A stretch of DNA of 64,000 nt. Origin: Arthrobacter sp. Leaf337 (GTDB lineage Bacteria > Actinomycetota > Actinomycetes > Actinomycetales > Micrococcaceae). Location of the stretch: positions 559,923 to 623,922 of the forward strand of contig NZ_LMPC01000001.1 in NCBI RefSeq assembly GCF_001423745.1, given 5' to 3'. The stretch's first letter is position 1. Every line of letters starts with the position of its first letter. Shown here in pieces: positions 31,084 to 40,263 of this stretch. The notes beneath the pieces are model-generated. The model was not told where the DNA came from and searched no databases. It was given only the letters and a program-made list of their open reading frames with translations. The translations under genes and the position numbers were made by a program.

Positions 31084-32049
31084 GTGACTTTGCAACGCAA
31101 TGAAGCGAATGGAGAGGGCGTCTCCCCGTTCGTGGAGCTGGACAGGCAGACCTGGTCCCGGCTCGCAGCCCAGATGGAACAACCTCTGAACGAAGAGGAC
31201 GTGGTCCGTCTCAGAGGGCTCGGTGATCCGCTGGACATGAAGGAAGTCCGCGAAGTCTATTTGCCGCTGTCCCGGCTGCTTCACCTCTATGTGGAGGCCG
31301 CGGGCCAGCTGCACGCCGCCACCACCACCTTCCTCGGCGAACAGACGCAGCGCACGCCCTTTGTGATCGGCGTGGCCGGCTCGGTGGCCGTGGGCAAGTC
31401 CACCATTGCGCGCGTGCTCCGTGAGATGCTCCGCCGCTGGCCCGGGACACCCAACGTGGAGCTCATCACCACTGACGGCTTCCTATATCCCCTGGCCGAG
31501 CTCAAGCGCCGGCACCTCCTGGAGCGGAAGGGCTTTCCGGAGTCGTACGACCGCCGCGCGCTCCTCCGCTTTGTCAGTGAGATCAAGGGCGGCGCCGAAG
31601 AGGTCAGGGCTCCCTGGTACTCCCACGTCACGTACGACATCGTGCCCGGCAAGGAAGTGGTGGTCCGCCGGCCGGACGTGCTGATCGTGGAGGGCCTGAA
31701 CGTCCTGGCCCCCGCCCGTCCCCGCCACGACGGCAAGCAGGGGCTGGCGCTGAGCGACTTCTTCGACTTCTCCATCTATGTGGACGCCAAGACCTCCTAC
31801 ATCGAGGAATGGTATGTGGACCGGTTCCGCAAGCTGCGCACCACCGCCTTCGCCCAGCCGGAGTCCTACTTCCACCGCTATGCCACGCTGTCCGACGAGG
31901 AAGCCGAGACTACCGCCCGCGACATCTGGAAGCGCATCAACGAGCCCAACCTCGAGGAAAACGTCCTTCCCACGCGGGGCCGGGCGCAGCTGGTGCTCAC
32001 CAAGGAAGCGGACCACTCCATCCGCCGCATGCTGCTGCGGAAGGTCTAG
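31084..32049 (+). CDS. coaA: Pantothenate kinase, type I
   Basis: CoaA phosphorylates pantothenate, the first committed step to CoA. The 321-residue protein starts at GTG and has the P-loop [12 protein letters not shown] (about 96-107), ITTDGFLYP, and YYxH-type residues in [16 protein letters not shown] and the [11 protein letters not shown] strand, all of the bacterial type I family. It is divergent from glmS. Standing in front of acpS, which consumes CoA, on the opposite strand, it fits the usual actinobacterial coaA/glmS neighbourhood. Confidence 0.94.
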   Translation: MTLQRNEANGEGVSPFVELDRQTWSRLAAQMEQPLNEEDVVRLRGLGDPLDMKEVREVYLPLSRLLHLYVEAAGQLHAATTTFLGEQTQRTPFVIGVAGSVAVGKSTIARVLREMLRRWPGTPNVELITTDGFLYPLAELKRRHLLERKGFPESYDRRALLRFVSEIKGGAEEVRAPWYSHVTYDIVPGKEVVVRRPDVLIVEGLNVLAPARPRHDGKQGLALSDFFDFSIYVDAKTSYIEEWYVDRFRKLRTTAFAQPESYFHRYATLSDEEAETTARDIWKRINEPNLEENVLPTRGRAQLVLTKEADHSIRRMLLRKV

Positions 32050-32054
32050 CACAG

Positions 32055-32990
32055 GTGTGCCACAACTGTTCTGCGGTTCTTGGGGCTGCTGAATCCGTTC
32101 CTGTTTCCGCGGCGCCGAGCCGGCGGGCTGTCGCAAGGCTTCTGGCCGCCGGCGCCGGGCTGACCGCTTTGGCAGCCTGCACGCCCGACGGCGGAACCCG
32201 GCCGCCGTCGTCGTCCTCCCCGTCCGCAACTTCCGCCTCAGCCTCGCAGGCGGCAACGCCGTCGTCCGCTGGGTCCACGTCGGCAGGGCCGGAGACGAGC
32301 GCTGCCGCCACCGAACCGGGAACGGCTGCGGCCCCGGCTCCCAGCGCCGCCCCGACGCCCACGTCGCCCGCGGCCGGACTGGCCCAGCAGCACTCCTTGA
32401 CGGATCCCGCCAGCCCATGGCTGGTCGTCAACAAGCACCGGCCGCTCTCCCCCGCAGACTACGTCCCGGCGGATCTGATCCAGCCGAACATCGCACTGGC
32501 TGTTTCGGGCGAGTCGGCGCAGTTGAACAGCACGACGGCCGCCGCCGCGGAGCAAATGTTCGCAACGGCTGCGGGAGACGGCGTCACCATGACGCTGGCG
32601 AGCGGCTACCGGTCCTACGGCACGCAGGTGGCAACCTACAACAGCTATGTGGCGTCTCGGGGTCAGGCCGAGGCGGACACGGCTTCAGCCAGGCCCGGGT
32701 TCTCGGAGCACCAGACAGGCTGGGCCTTTGACATCGGCGACGGCGGCGGGGCGTGCGGCTTCCAGCCGTGTTTCGCCGAACAGCCGGCCGCGGTATGGGC
32801 GAAGGCCAACGCCCACCGCTTCGGCTTCGTGGTGCGGTATCCGTGGATGTTCCACCAGATCACGGGCTACTACTACGAGTCCTGGCACCTGCGGTACATC
32901 GGTGTGGAGGCGGCAACGGACATGGCCGCCAAGGGCATCGCGACGCTGGAGGAGTACTTCGGGCTGGAAGCGGCACCGGGGTATTTGTAG
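32055..32990 (+). CDS. D-alanyl-D-alanine carboxypeptidase family lipoprotein (VanY/M15B)
   Basis: 311 residues from the GTG at 32055, 5 bp after coaA. The N-terminus PSRRAVARLLAAGAGLTALA ends in the lipobox LAAC (Cys42); the twin arginine suggests possible Tat export. A long Ser/Thr/Ala/Pro-rich spacer reaches about residue 115. The peptidase domain shows LASGYRSYGTQVATYNSYV, the zinc-site SARPGFSEHQTGWAFDIGDG and the last ligand in ESWHLRYIG. Such enzymes trim D-Ala from peptidoglycan stem peptides at the cell surface. Vancomycin resistance is not implied: no vanH/A/X genes are present. Confidence 0.85.
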   Translation: MCHNCSAVLGAAESVPVSAAPSRRAVARLLAAGAGLTALAACTPDGGTRPPSSSSPSATSASASQAATPSSAGSTSAGPETSAAATEPGTAAAPAPSAAPTPTSPAAGLAQQHSLTDPASPWLVVNKHRPLSPADYVPADLIQPNIALAVSGESAQLNSTTAAAAEQMFATAAGDGVTMTLASGYRSYGTQVATYNSYVASRGQAEADTASARPGFSEHQTGWAFDIGDGGGACGFQPCFAEQPAAVWAKANAHRFGFVVRYPWMFHQITGYYYESWHLRYIGVEAATDMAAKGIATLEEYFGLEAAPGYL

Positions 32991-33080
32991 GGCTGGCTTC
33001 TGGTGCCGCCGCAACCCCGTTACGCCGGCTGTGGATGACGGCGACGCATCGTGAGAAATCCCGTAAACGACCAACGCCTC

Positions 33081-34007
33081 CTACTTACCCGGCTCGTCCT
33101 TTTTGGGCGGCCCGTCCACCGGTCCGCGGCCGCGCCCGGCGACGACGTAGACCCCGAATAGCAGGGCGTGTGGACGGGTACCTCGCCAGCTCAACGAGGC
33201 AGAAACGCCACTTCGCTCGACGACGGTAGCTCTCCAGCGCCGCCGCACCAGCCCGGGGCGGAGCAGCCGGACCTCGCTGAGGGAGGAATAAGGAATCCAT
33301 CTCCCTGCATGGCGCTTTGCAAGTTCGGACGCACGAGCTGACGTAACGGTGGCACGCTGAAAGAGTGGATTCTCGCTGTGGTCCAGGGGGCCGTGCGGGA
33401 TGGTGCCGGCGGTCAGGATGAGGATGCCGTTCCGGTTGACCCATATTTGAACTTTCCGACCGTCGCTGTGGGCGTCCCCGGAGACCAGCCGGCACAGATC
33501 GTCGTCTTCGGGAGGTTCCACGGTCTGTGCCGGCTGTGTTGTCTGAGCCGTGGCGGCTGGGGCGGGCGGGGTGACCCCGTCTCCGACTGGGGCGCCCGGC
33601 TGACCCGCGGGATGCGGGTCATGGGCCCTCCTGTTGGCGGCAGCGACGGCCTGCATAACGGCTGCGCGCAGTCCATCGGCACACAACCGGGGCGCGTCAA
33701 CGGCTAGCACTTCGCGGTCGAGCTGGACAACCGAGCGGACACCGACCTGCTCTCCCAACAGCTCCGCCAGGTCGTCGTGATCGGGGCGAACGAGAAGACC
33801 AACCCCGTCGTCCAGTTCCACCAGCCAGCGGTGTTTGGCGATCTCGGGTTCGTCCTCGGCCTCCACGGAGATCCAGTCCGCCAACTTGGCCGGCCGCACC
33901 GGTCCGACTTCCTCCTCCGCGACGCATGGCACGAGGAGTCCCAGTCGGTCGACGACATCAGCGGTGTGAAGAGTACAGTCATGCTTCTTCAGTCGGTGGT
34001 GCACCAT
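33081..34007 (-). CDS. Hypothetical protein with Pro/Ala-rich central linker
   Basis: A 308-residue soluble protein that I do not recognise. The first 125 residues are acidic and leucine/valine-rich (AKHRWLVELDDGVGLLV is a clear strand pattern). Residues about 130-165 are a Pro/Ala/Thr/Gln-rich linker. The C-terminal part has the compact strand-rich QIWVNRNGILILTAGT and HAGRWIPYSSLSEVRLLRP, then LVRRRWRATVVERSG. No signal peptide or membrane helix. A GAGGACGG sequence precedes the ATG. The residue composition looks coding, but competing frames on the other strand exist. It is convergent with the VanY gene and divergent from mscL. Confidence 0.55.
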   Translation of the reverse strand: MVHHRLKKHDCTLHTADVVDRLGLLVPCVAEEEVGPVRPAKLADWISVEAEDEPEIAKHRWLVELDDGVGLLVRPDHDDLAELLGEQVGVRSVVQLDREVLAVDAPRLCADGLRAAVMQAVAAANRRAHDPHPAGQPGAPVGDGVTPPAPAATAQTTQPAQTVEPPEDDDLCRLVSGDAHSDGRKVQIWVNRNGILILTAGTIPHGPLDHSENPLFQRATVTSARASELAKRHAGRWIPYSSLSEVRLLRPGLVRRRWRATVVERSGVSASLSWRGTRPHALLFGVYVVAGRGRGPVDGPPKKDEPGK

Positions 34008-34232
34008 TTCCGTCCGTCCTCACACGAGCATCGACCGTCCTTCGGCACCCGCGAGTCTACGGCACCTAGCGTCCGGGACAAGGGCCATCTTCAGCGAGGG
34101 CCCGGCCCTTCGTGACGATGACTACTCGGTGAGCGTGAGGTAGCTGCCCACTCCCGAGGTGACGCCCGACACGTCCCGTGAAATTACCTTCTTGTCACAC
34201 CGTGTTCACAACGCCGCGCTAGCTTTGGTCCT

Positions 34233-34628
34233 ATGTTGACCGGATTCAAGAATTTCATCATGAAGGGCAACGTCGTAGACCTTGCCGTCGCAGTGGTCAT
34301 GGGTGCCGCCTTCAGCGCCGTCGTGACCTCTATCGTTGAAGGCTTGCTCACTCCGCTGATCGGCCGCCTGTTCAGTGCCAAGGGCATTGAAGAGATGCAG
34401 TGGGAGGGGTTCATGTATGGCTCCGTCATATCCTCCATCATTTCGTTCCTGCTCATCGCCTCAGCCATCTACTTCGTGGTGATCATGCCGATGAACCACA
34501 TGATCGAACGCCGCAATCGCCGGCTCGGTATTGGTACCGAGGTCAAGGAAGAGGCCGCTGAGGACCCCCAGATCGCACTCCTCACCGAAATCCGTGATTC
34601 CCTCCGGAGCGGCAGCACCCGGGCCTAG
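34233..34628 (+). CDS. mscL: Large-conductance mechanosensitive channel MscL
   Basis: MscL (131 residues) forms a homopentameric membrane pore that opens on hypo-osmotic shock. The N-terminal MLTGFKNFIMKGNVVDLAVA is the S1/TM1 signature, with VVMGAAFSAVVTSIVEGLLTPL completing the pore helix. TM2 is SIISFLLIASAIYFVVIMPMNH, and the C-terminal helix ends IALLTEIRDSLRSG. The gene stands alone and is followed by a strong terminator shared with convergent glmM. Confidence 0.95.
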   Translation: MLTGFKNFIMKGNVVDLAVAVVMGAAFSAVVTSIVEGLLTPLIGRLFSAKGIEEMQWEGFMYGSVISSIISFLLIASAIYFVVIMPMNHMIERRNRRLGIGTEVKEEAAEDPQIALLTEIRDSLRSGSTRA

Positions 34629-34643
34629 CATCCAGGACATAAC

Positions 34644-34684
34644 AAAAAGTGGTCCGCCTCCGGCTGGAGGCGGACCACTTTTTT
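34644..34684. terminator. Bidirectional intrinsic terminator between mscL and glmM
   Basis: A perfect 18-bp stem (left arm 34644-34661 starting AAAAAGTGGTCC, right arm 34666-34683) with loop GGCT, flanked by A- and T-runs, lies between the convergent mscL and glmM stops. It should terminate transcription from both sides. Confidence 0.93.
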
Positions 34685-34701
34685 GTTTCTCCGGGTCTGA
34701 G

Positions 34702-36060
34702 TTAGGCGGCCGGCGCTACTGCCAGGCGCTCTTCCACCACGGCGGCGAGGTGCTTGCAGATGCGCTCGGCGGTGGGCATGTCGGCAGCTTCCACCATGAC
34801 GCGCACCAGGGCTTCGGTTCCCGACGGCCGCAGGAGCACGCGGCCGGTCTCGCCGAGTTCTGCGGAAGCTTCAGCGACGGCGGCCAGGACACCCTCATCG
34901 GTGCCGGCACGGGCCTTGTCCACGTTCTTGACGTTGATCATCAGCTGAGGAAGCTTGGTCATCACTGTGGCGAGCTCTTTCAAGGGCTTGCCCGTAAGGG
35001 CCACCTGGGCTGCCAGCTGCAGTCCGGTCAGGAGGCCGTCGCCCGTGGTGGCATGATCGGCGAAGATCACGTGGCCGGACTGCTCACCGCCGAGGTTGTA
35101 GCCGCCGTCGCGCATTTCCTCGAGAACGTAGCGGTCCCCCACTGCCGTTTCGCGGATGCTGATGCCTGCGTTGCGGAGGGCGATCTTCAAGCCGAGGTTG
35201 CTCATGACGGTGGCCACCAGGACGTTGTCCTTGAGCTTGCCGGATTCCTTCAGCGCGAGGGCGAGGATGGCCATGATCTGGTCACCGTCCACCTCGTTGC
35301 CTTCATGGTCGATGGCAAGGCACCTGTCGGCGTCGCCGTCGTGGGCGATGCCCAGGTCGGCACCGTGTTCCACCACTGCCTTCTTTAGGGCACCGAGGTG
35401 GGTTGAGCCCACGCCGTCGTTGATGTTCAGGCCGTCCGGCTCAGCGCCGATGACCACGATCTCGGCGCCGGCGTCGTTAAAGAGCTGCGGTGAACAGCCG
35501 CTGGCTGCACCGTGGGCGCAGTCGAGGACCACTTTCAGCCCGTCGAGGCGGTGCGGCAGGGTCCCGAGGAGGTGCACGATGTAGCGGTCCTCGGCGTCTG
35601 AGAAGGTCTGGATGCGGCCTACGTCGCTGCCTGTGGGCCTGACAGGATCTTTGCCCATCTGCGCCTCGATGGCATCTTCCACCTCGTCTGGCAGCTTCTG
35701 GCCGCCCCGTGCGAAGAATTTGATGCCGTTGTCCGGCGCCGGGTTGTGGGAGGCGGAGATCATGACGCCGAAGTCGGCGTTGAGGTCGGCCACCAGATAG
35801 GCGGCGGCAGGGGTGGGGAGGACGCCGGCGTCGTAGACGTCGATGCCGGAACTGGAGAGTCCCGCGGAGACGGCCGCCGAGATGAACTCGCCGCTGGCAC
35901 GCGGATCGCGGGCCACCACGGCGCGCGGCCGGGTGCCGTTGATGGTGCGTTCGTGGCCGAGTACGACGGCGGCGGCTTGCGCCAGCTGCATCGCCAGCTC
36001 TGCTGTGAGCAGGCCGTTAGCCAGGCCCCGGACACCATCTGTTCCAAATAATCTAGACAT
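34702..36060 (-). CDS. glmM: Phosphoglucosamine mutase
   Basis: GlmM converts glucosamine-6-phosphate to glucosamine-1-phosphate on the way to UDP-GlcNAc. The phosphoserine is S104 in [17 protein letters not shown], the Mg loop is [11 protein letters not shown], and the sugar-binding [10 protein letters not shown] and C-terminal [15 protein letters not shown] are present. At 452 residues it is normal. It follows rpsI in the same direction with a hairpin between, and works directly after GlmS, encoded about 3.7 kb away. Confidence 0.95.
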   Translation of the reverse strand: MSRLFGTDGVRGLANGLLTAELAMQLAQAAAVVLGHERTINGTRPRAVVARDPRASGEFISAAVSAGLSSSGIDVYDAGVLPTPAAAYLVADLNADFGVMISASHNPAPDNGIKFFARGGQKLPDEVEDAIEAQMGKDPVRPTGSDVGRIQTFSDAEDRYIVHLLGTLPHRLDGLKVVLDCAHGAASGCSPQLFNDAGAEIVVIGAEPDGLNINDGVGSTHLGALKKAVVEHGADLGIAHDGDADRCLAIDHEGNEVDGDQIMAILALALKESGKLKDNVLVATVMSNLGLKIALRNAGISIRETAVGDRYVLEEMRDGGYNLGGEQSGHVIFADHATTGDGLLTGLQLAAQVALTGKPLKELATVMTKLPQLMINVKNVDKARAGTDEGVLAAVAEASAELGETGRVLLRPSGTEALVRVMVEAADMPTAERICKHLAAVVEERLAVAPAA

Positions 36061-36177
36061 CGGGTCAAGTTTAGACGATGGTCCGGCCGGGGCTGTCTTT
36101 GGCTGGTTCCACGGCGATGGTTGCCTCGCCGTGTCGCCCGCCTTCCTGACCTAAGCCGCAACGGCGTTTAACGGCGA

Positions 36178-36213
36178 AAGCCCGCCCCGCCGAGTGGCGG
36201 GACGGGCTTCCGA
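36178..36213 (-). terminator. Hairpin after rpsI
   Basis: AAGCCCGCCCCGCC and GGCGGGACGGGCTT pair around loop GAGT with one mismatch, between the rpsI stop and the glmM start on the minus strand. The following T-run is short (TTTC), so termination may be partial and allow glmM readthrough. Confidence 0.65.
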
Positions 36214-36222
36214 TAAGCGGGT

Positions 36223-36732
36223 TTAGCGCTTGGAGTACTGCTGAGCCTTACGGGCCTTCTTGAGACCAGCCTTCTTGCGCTCGATGACGCGGGCGTCACG
36301 ACGCAGGTAGCCGGCCTTCTTCAGGGTGGCGCGGTTGTTCTCGGTGTCGATCTCGTTCAGTGAACGGGCGATGCCGAGGCGCAGTGCACCGGCCTGGCCG
36401 GAGATGCCGCCACCGTGGATGCGGGCAATGACGTCGTAGGCACCGTCAAGATCGAGGATCTTGAAGGGCTCGTTGACGTCCTGCTGGTGCAGCTTGTTCG
36501 GGAAGTAGTTCGCCAGGTCGCGGCCGTTGATGGTCCACTTGCCGGAGCCGGGGACGATGCGGACGCGGGCGACGGCTTCCTTGCGGCGGCCAACAGCTGC
36601 GCCGGCAACGGTCAGTGCCGGGCGTTCCTTCTTCGGCGCTTCTGCTTCCGCAGGACCGCTTTCCGAGGTGTAGCTGGTCAGGTTTTCCTCAGCCGGAACG
36701 GCCTCGGTGGTCAGTTCTTCGTTCTGAGCCAC
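36223..36732 (-). CDS. rpsI: 30S ribosomal protein S9
   Basis: S9, 169 residues. The GTG at 36732 has AAGGAG 6 nt upstream and yields [17 protein letters not shown], so the longer open frame is not used. An acidic 40-residue N-terminal extension precedes the conserved core [19 protein letters not shown]. The core continues with [20 protein letters not shown] and ends in the tRNA-contacting tail RKAQQYSKR. Actinobacterial S9 commonly has such an extension. It is 37 bp after rplM, the universal rplM-rpsI pair. Confidence 0.96.
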   Translation of the reverse strand: MAQNEELTTEAVPAEENLTSYTSESGPAEAEAPKKERPALTVAGAAVGRRKEAVARVRIVPGSGKWTINGRDLANYFPNKLHQQDVNEPFKILDLDGAYDVIARIHGGGISGQAGALRLGIARSLNEIDTENNRATLKKAGYLRRDARVIERKKAGLKKARKAQQYSKR

Positions 36733-36769
36733 GATTCTCCTTGTATAGATAAGTTGTTGGTGGCCAGGA

Positions 36770-37213
36770 CTACTGGGCGACCTGGGAAATTTCGAAAGTC
36801 TTGGGCTGCTGGGCGGCGTGCGGGTGCTCTGCACCGCGGTAAACCTTCAGCTTGCCCAGCTGCTGTGCAGCAAGGGAGTTCTTCGGGAGCATGCCCTTGA
36901 TGGCCTTCTCCACGGCGCGAACCGGGTTGGATTCCAGCAGCTCCGCGTAGTTGACGGAGGTCAGGCCGCCCGGGTAGCCGGAGTGGCGGTAAGCGCGCTT
37001 CTGCTCGAGCTTGGCGCCGGTGAGGGCAACCTTCTCTGCGTTGATGATGATGACGAAGTCGCCCATGTCCATGTGGGGAGCAAAGGTGGCCTTGTGCTTG
37101 CCGCGCAGCAGGATTGCGGTCTGGCTGGCGAGACGACCAAGGACAACGTCGGTGGCGTCAATGACGTGCCACTGGCGGTTGATATCGCCGGGCTTCGGGG
37201 TGTACGTACGCAC
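36770..37213 (-). CDS. rplM: 50S ribosomal protein L13
   Basis: L13, 147 residues from the GTG at 37213 ([20 protein letters not shown]). Typical segments are [39 protein letters not shown] and [19 protein letters not shown]. An ATG farther upstream would add an uncharacteristic Lys/Asn/Gln-rich leader. In many actinobacteria truA lies directly upstream; here truA is about 19.4 kb away, with the Tad block in between. Confidence 0.96.
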   Translation of the reverse strand: MRTYTPKPGDINRQWHVIDATDVVLGRLASQTAILLRGKHKATFAPHMDMGDFVIIINAEKVALTGAKLEQKRAYRHSGYPGGLTSVNYAELLESNPVRAVEKAIKGMLPKNSLAAQQLGKLKVYRGAEHPHAAQQPKTFEISQVAQ

Positions 37214-37538
37214 GGTGTTTGCCTCGTTCTTGTTCTGGCGTTCTTGTTTAGGTGTCACGTAAGCGTGTGCACCTACTATCTATGCGCTACCGGAACAGAG
37301 GTGAGGGCTCCAAGAATCCAGTGGTCCAGAAGTCTCGAATGTGCCCGAGGAGTAGTTATCCTGCAACCGGATTCTCAGCGGGCACGCATCATCGAGAAAG
37401 GACACGCACAACGACTATCAAGAATAGCGGGTGTAGAGGCCACTGGTCAAAATAGGCTCTAGGTAGCCAGCCTGCGCCGGTCCTGATGCTCGGGTCCGGC
37501 GCCGTGGATCATGAACAACTCCGAGCTTAGGTGCCCCG
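37214..37538. other. 325-bp non-coding region between divergent rplM and the Tad block
   Basis: No open frame or RNA gene is recognisable. It must contain the rplM promoter (minus strand) and that of the prepilin peptidase gene (plus strand), but no convincing -35/-10 pair stands out. It is also the left junction where the Tad block departs from the usual truA-rplM order. I found no direct repeat, tRNA end or integrase signal. Confidence 0.5.
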
Positions 37539-38231
37539 TTGACTCAAATGCCCCCGGCCGCCCTGTTGGTAATCTCCTGCGCCCTCCTGGGCCTCGCCGT
37601 GGCACCCGCTGCCCTACTCGTCACGCGCCGGATGGTGCCCGGTATCGAGTTGGGGCACGTCCGCTGGCACGGTATGGCCGGCGCAGTTGCCACCGGGGTG
37701 CTGTTCGGAGCGATGGCCTGGCGGTTCGGCTGGTCTTGGGCGCTGCCCGCCTACCTATTCCTCTGCGCAGCTGGACTTGCGCTCTCCCGGATCGACCTGC
37801 AGCACAAGCTATTACCCAACAGGATCGTTGTTCCCACGCTCGGAATAGGACTCGTGCTGCTGCTCTTGGACGCCGGCATGAACCAGCGATGGGGAAATCT
37901 GGTGGTTGCAGCCATCGGATGCGCCGTAACTTTCGTGCTTTACCTGATTTTGGCCCTCATTTCCCCCCGCGGAATGGGTATGGGCGACGTAAAGCTCTCA
38001 GCACCACTTGGTTTGTACTTGGGCTACCTCTCGATAGGCCACCTGATACTGGGCATAGCCCTTGGTTTTATTGTGGGCGCTGTTACCAGTGTTCTCCTTG
38101 TTACAGGCGGATTTGCGGGGCGGAAAACCTCAGTTCCCTTCGGTCCGTCCATGTTCATGGGCTGCGTCCTAGCGGTGTTGTGGGGAACCGAAATCGGGCC
38201 GATCGTCCTGCCCTCCGCATTCCCCCGATAA
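37539..38231 (+). CDS. Prepilin peptidase, A24 family (CpaA/TadV)
   Basis: An integral membrane aspartic protease of 230 residues that would cleave Flp, TadE and TadG-type prepilins. The two catalytic aspartates are visible: D86 in SRIDLQHKLLPNR and D150 in GMGMGDVK. Seven or so hydrophobic segments surround them. The short form without the N-terminal methylase domain is usual for Tad systems. The start may be TTG 37539 or ATG 37548. It is the only prepilin peptidase in the window, so it probably serves both downstream Tad sets. It is less GC-rich than most of the window. Confidence 0.9.
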   Translation: MTQMPPAALLVISCALLGLAVAPAALLVTRRMVPGIELGHVRWHGMAGAVATGVLFGAMAWRFGWSWALPAYLFLCAAGLALSRIDLQHKLLPNRIVVPTLGIGLVLLLLDAGMNQRWGNLVVAAIGCAVTFVLYLILALISPRGMGMGDVKLSAPLGLYLGYLSIGHLILGIALGFIVGAVTSVLLVTGGFAGRKTSVPFGPSMFMGCVLAVLWGTEIGPIVLPSAFPR

Positions 38232-38246
38232 CCGTTTCCGAGTACA

Positions 38247-38266
38247 CCAAGTAGCGGCGTACTTGG
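38247..38266. promoter_or_regulatory. Perfect inverted repeat upstream of the first pilin gene
   Basis: CCAAGTA (38247-38253) and TACTTGG (38260-38266) form a perfect 7-bp inverted repeat with spacer GCGGCG, 16 bp after the peptidase stop and 190 bp before flp. There is no T-run after it, so an operator is as likely as a terminator. Confidence 0.4.
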
Positions 38267-38455
38267 GCGGTCGGCGTAAAGCGGTGTAACAGCAAGTAGA
38301 CAGCAGATTCTGATGTCTAAAAGACGAGTACATCCACTCATTGTGGGGCTATTTGTGACTCCTGTATTCCTTTGTGTATCGAAGTTCCAGCAACACCTTC
38401 TTGGGGGAGCGGGGAATTCGAAGCCAATTCAGCACTCACAAAAAGGAACACGAAA

Positions 38456-38650
38456 ATGAACTCAGTAATGGTCTCCCTGGTCGCTTTTGTCGCCGGAGTC
38501 AAGAACCGCCTCGCAGGTGAAGAGAAGGGCGCAACGATGGTGGAGTACGGCCTCATGGTTGCGCTCATCGCAGTCATCGTCGCCGTCGGCGCCGCTGCTC
38601 TGGGCATCGGCATCAATGATCTCTTCGTTGCAGTCGAAGGCGACCTCTAA
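38456..38650 (+). CDS. flp: Flp family type IVb pilin, set 1
   Basis: A 64-residue prepilin, the probable major subunit of the first Tad pilus. The ATG at 38456 follows AAAAAGGAACACGAAA. The peptidase site is G/ATMVEYG with Glu at +5 and Tyr at +6, followed by the hydrophobic helix LMVALIAVIVAVGAAALGIG and a short polar end LFVAVEGDL. There are no cysteines. A strong hairpin follows the stop, separating it from tadE, which would favour high pilin mRNA over downstream genes. Confidence 0.93.
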   Translation: MNSVMVSLVAFVAGVKNRLAGEEKGATMVEYGLMVALIAVIVAVGAAALGIGINDLFVAVEGDL

Positions 38651-38667
38651 TTCGACACATAGTCAAT

Positions 38668-38705
38668 TGGCTCTGGCGCGGGTCAAGTGATCCGCGCCAG
38701 AGCCA
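38668..38705 (+). terminator. Strong hairpin after the set-1 pilin gene
   Basis: A perfect 14-bp stem, TGGCTCTGGCGCGG (38668-38681) with its complement at 38692-38705, and a 10-nt loop lie 17 bp after the flp stop. The downstream T-content is low (TTCAGCTCTTATTA), so it is more likely a partial terminator or mRNA-protecting structure than a full stop. Confidence 0.7.
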
Positions 38706-38775
38706 TTCAGCTCTTATTAGCCAGACGCCCCACGGGCAAGCAGCTCATTGGGGATCTTAAGTCCGGGAGACGGTC

Positions 38776-39183
38776 TTGAAACCGAAACAGAAAGAGCGCG
38801 GCGCAGTAGCCGTTGAGATGGCAATTGTCCTCCCTCTACTGCTTTTGATCCTCATTGGCACCATGGAATTCGGGCGGGTCTTCAACGTCCAGAATTCGTT
38901 GACACAGGCTGCCCGCGAAGGCGCGCGGCATGCAGCCATCAAATACAACAAACCGGGTCTTGACGTAACAGGTACGGCATTGGCCGCGGCACCCTCGCTC
39001 GATGGTCTTGGCGTCACAGTCGCAGACAATGCGAGCAGTTGCGGCCCGGACGCGGATGTCACGGTAACCACCAGCGTCACCTTGCCGTCGATGTCCGGCT
39101 TCCTGGACGCCGGCTGGTTCGGCTCACCAGGCCTCTTTCCCATGACACTAACAGGCGTAGGGGTGATGAGATGCGGTGGCTGA
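38776..39183 (+). CDS. tadE: TadE family pseudopilin, set 1
   Basis: 135 residues with a type IV prepilin-like N-terminus: ERG/AVAVEMAIVLPLLLL with Glu at +5, then IGTMEFGRVFNVQNSLTQAA, the TadE core, and AREGARHAA. The rest is a small extracytoplasmic domain. TadE is a minor pseudopilin needed for Flp pilus assembly. The start is TTG. The last 13 bp overlap tadG. Confidence 0.88.
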   Translation: MKPKQKERGAVAVEMAIVLPLLLLILIGTMEFGRVFNVQNSLTQAAREGARHAAIKYNKPGLDVTGTALAAAPSLDGLGVTVADNASSCGPDADVTVTTSVTLPSMSGFLDAGWFGSPGLFPMTLTGVGVMRCGG

Positions 39184-40205
39184 TTCGACGGTCAAAGCAG
39201 CATACGGATGAACGAGGCGCTACTGCAGTCATCGTTGCGTTCTCGATGGTGGCACTTCTCGGGTTCGCCGCGTTGGCAGTGGATGTCGGCGCCATGTACG
39301 CAGAAAAAGCCCAGTTGCAGAACGGCGCGGACGCAACAGCCCTCGCGATTGCCAACGACTGCGCCAACGGAGTCAACTGCTCGACCGCTATGACAGCGCC
39401 GGCCAACCGCTTGGCGGACGACAACGCCAATGACGGTTCCAGCGGGGTGTTTTCCGTGACGCAACCAAATGCCACAACCGTTCGCGTCGAGACCAACGCT
39501 CAGGCGTCAGGATCCACGGACGACAGTTTCGCATTGTTCTTCGCCCGTGTGCTGGGCAATGAAACAGCTGTCATTCATGCGGCAGCCGAGGCTTCCTGGG
39601 GAGCTCCATCTGAGGCAACCACTTTGCCATGGACCATCAGCCAGTGTGTCTTCAAGAAGTACCTCTCGCCAAGTCAGCTGGCGGAGTTGAACGCAACCGA
39701 AAGCTTCACTGGGGACCCTATCCCCACCCACATCCTGCTCCGTTACGACGAAAACACCCCGGACTACCCAGGGTGCGCACCTCAAAACGGTTATGCCGAG
39801 GGTGGCTTCGGCTGGCTGGACCGGGACACCGGATGCTCGGCGGACATCAACATCGCCGAATCCGAAGTCGGCAATGACCCCGGCAATGACTTCCCGAGCG
39901 AATGCACAGGAATAATCGCCAGCCTCATGGAGGAACCCGTCCTTATCCCGATATTCAGCACCGCGACCGGCAATGGGCAACACGCTACCTACGGCCTGGT
40001 CGGGTTCATCGCATTTCAAGTTACCGGATACAAGTTTGGCGGCGGTCCATCACTCACCAACCTGGATCCCGCAGCGCCCTCGTGCACCGGCAATTGCCGC
40101 GGCATACAGGGCTTTTTCACCCGCTACGTTTCCCTTGCAGAGGGCCTGTCAACGAGCGGTGGAACCCCCAACTACGGAGCAACTTCAGTCTGGCTTTCGG
40201 AATAG
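39171..40205 (+). CDS. TadG-like pilus assembly protein with eight-cysteine extracellular domain, set 1
   Basis: 344 residues. The N-terminus HTDERGATAVIVAFSMVALL and GFAALAVDVGAMYAEKAQLQ is the TadG-like membrane segment (here without Glu at +5). NGADATALAIANDCANG and a repeat-poor extracellular part follow. Eight cysteines lie outside the membrane in ISQCVF, TGCSAD, SECTG, SCTGNCRG and others, in the same order as in the set-2 protein. GGFGWLDRDTGC and CRGIQGFFTRYVSLAEG are shared motifs. Function of this domain is unknown; surface anchoring or pilus-tip presentation is a guess. Confidence 0.82.
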   Translation: MRWLIRRSKQHTDERGATAVIVAFSMVALLGFAALAVDVGAMYAEKAQLQNGADATALAIANDCANGVNCSTAMTAPANRLADDNANDGSSGVFSVTQPNATTVRVETNAQASGSTDDSFALFFARVLGNETAVIHAAAEASWGAPSEATTLPWTISQCVFKKYLSPSQLAELNATESFTGDPIPTHILLRYDENTPDYPGCAPQNGYAEGGFGWLDRDTGCSADINIAESEVGNDPGNDFPSECTGIIASLMEEPVLIPIFSTATGNGQHATYGLVGFIAFQVTGYKFGGGPSLTNLDPAAPSCTGNCRGIQGFFTRYVSLAEGLSTSGGTPNYGATSVWLSE

Positions 40206-40263
40206 CCACTGAGTACTCCGTACGCGAACCGTCGCACCAATAAATCGATAAGGAGCTAGTGAA

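Noticed and set aside
32055..32990. Vancomycin resistance gene
   Set aside because: VanY-type peptidases are common housekeeping lipoproteins, and no vanHAX or vanRS genes accompany it.
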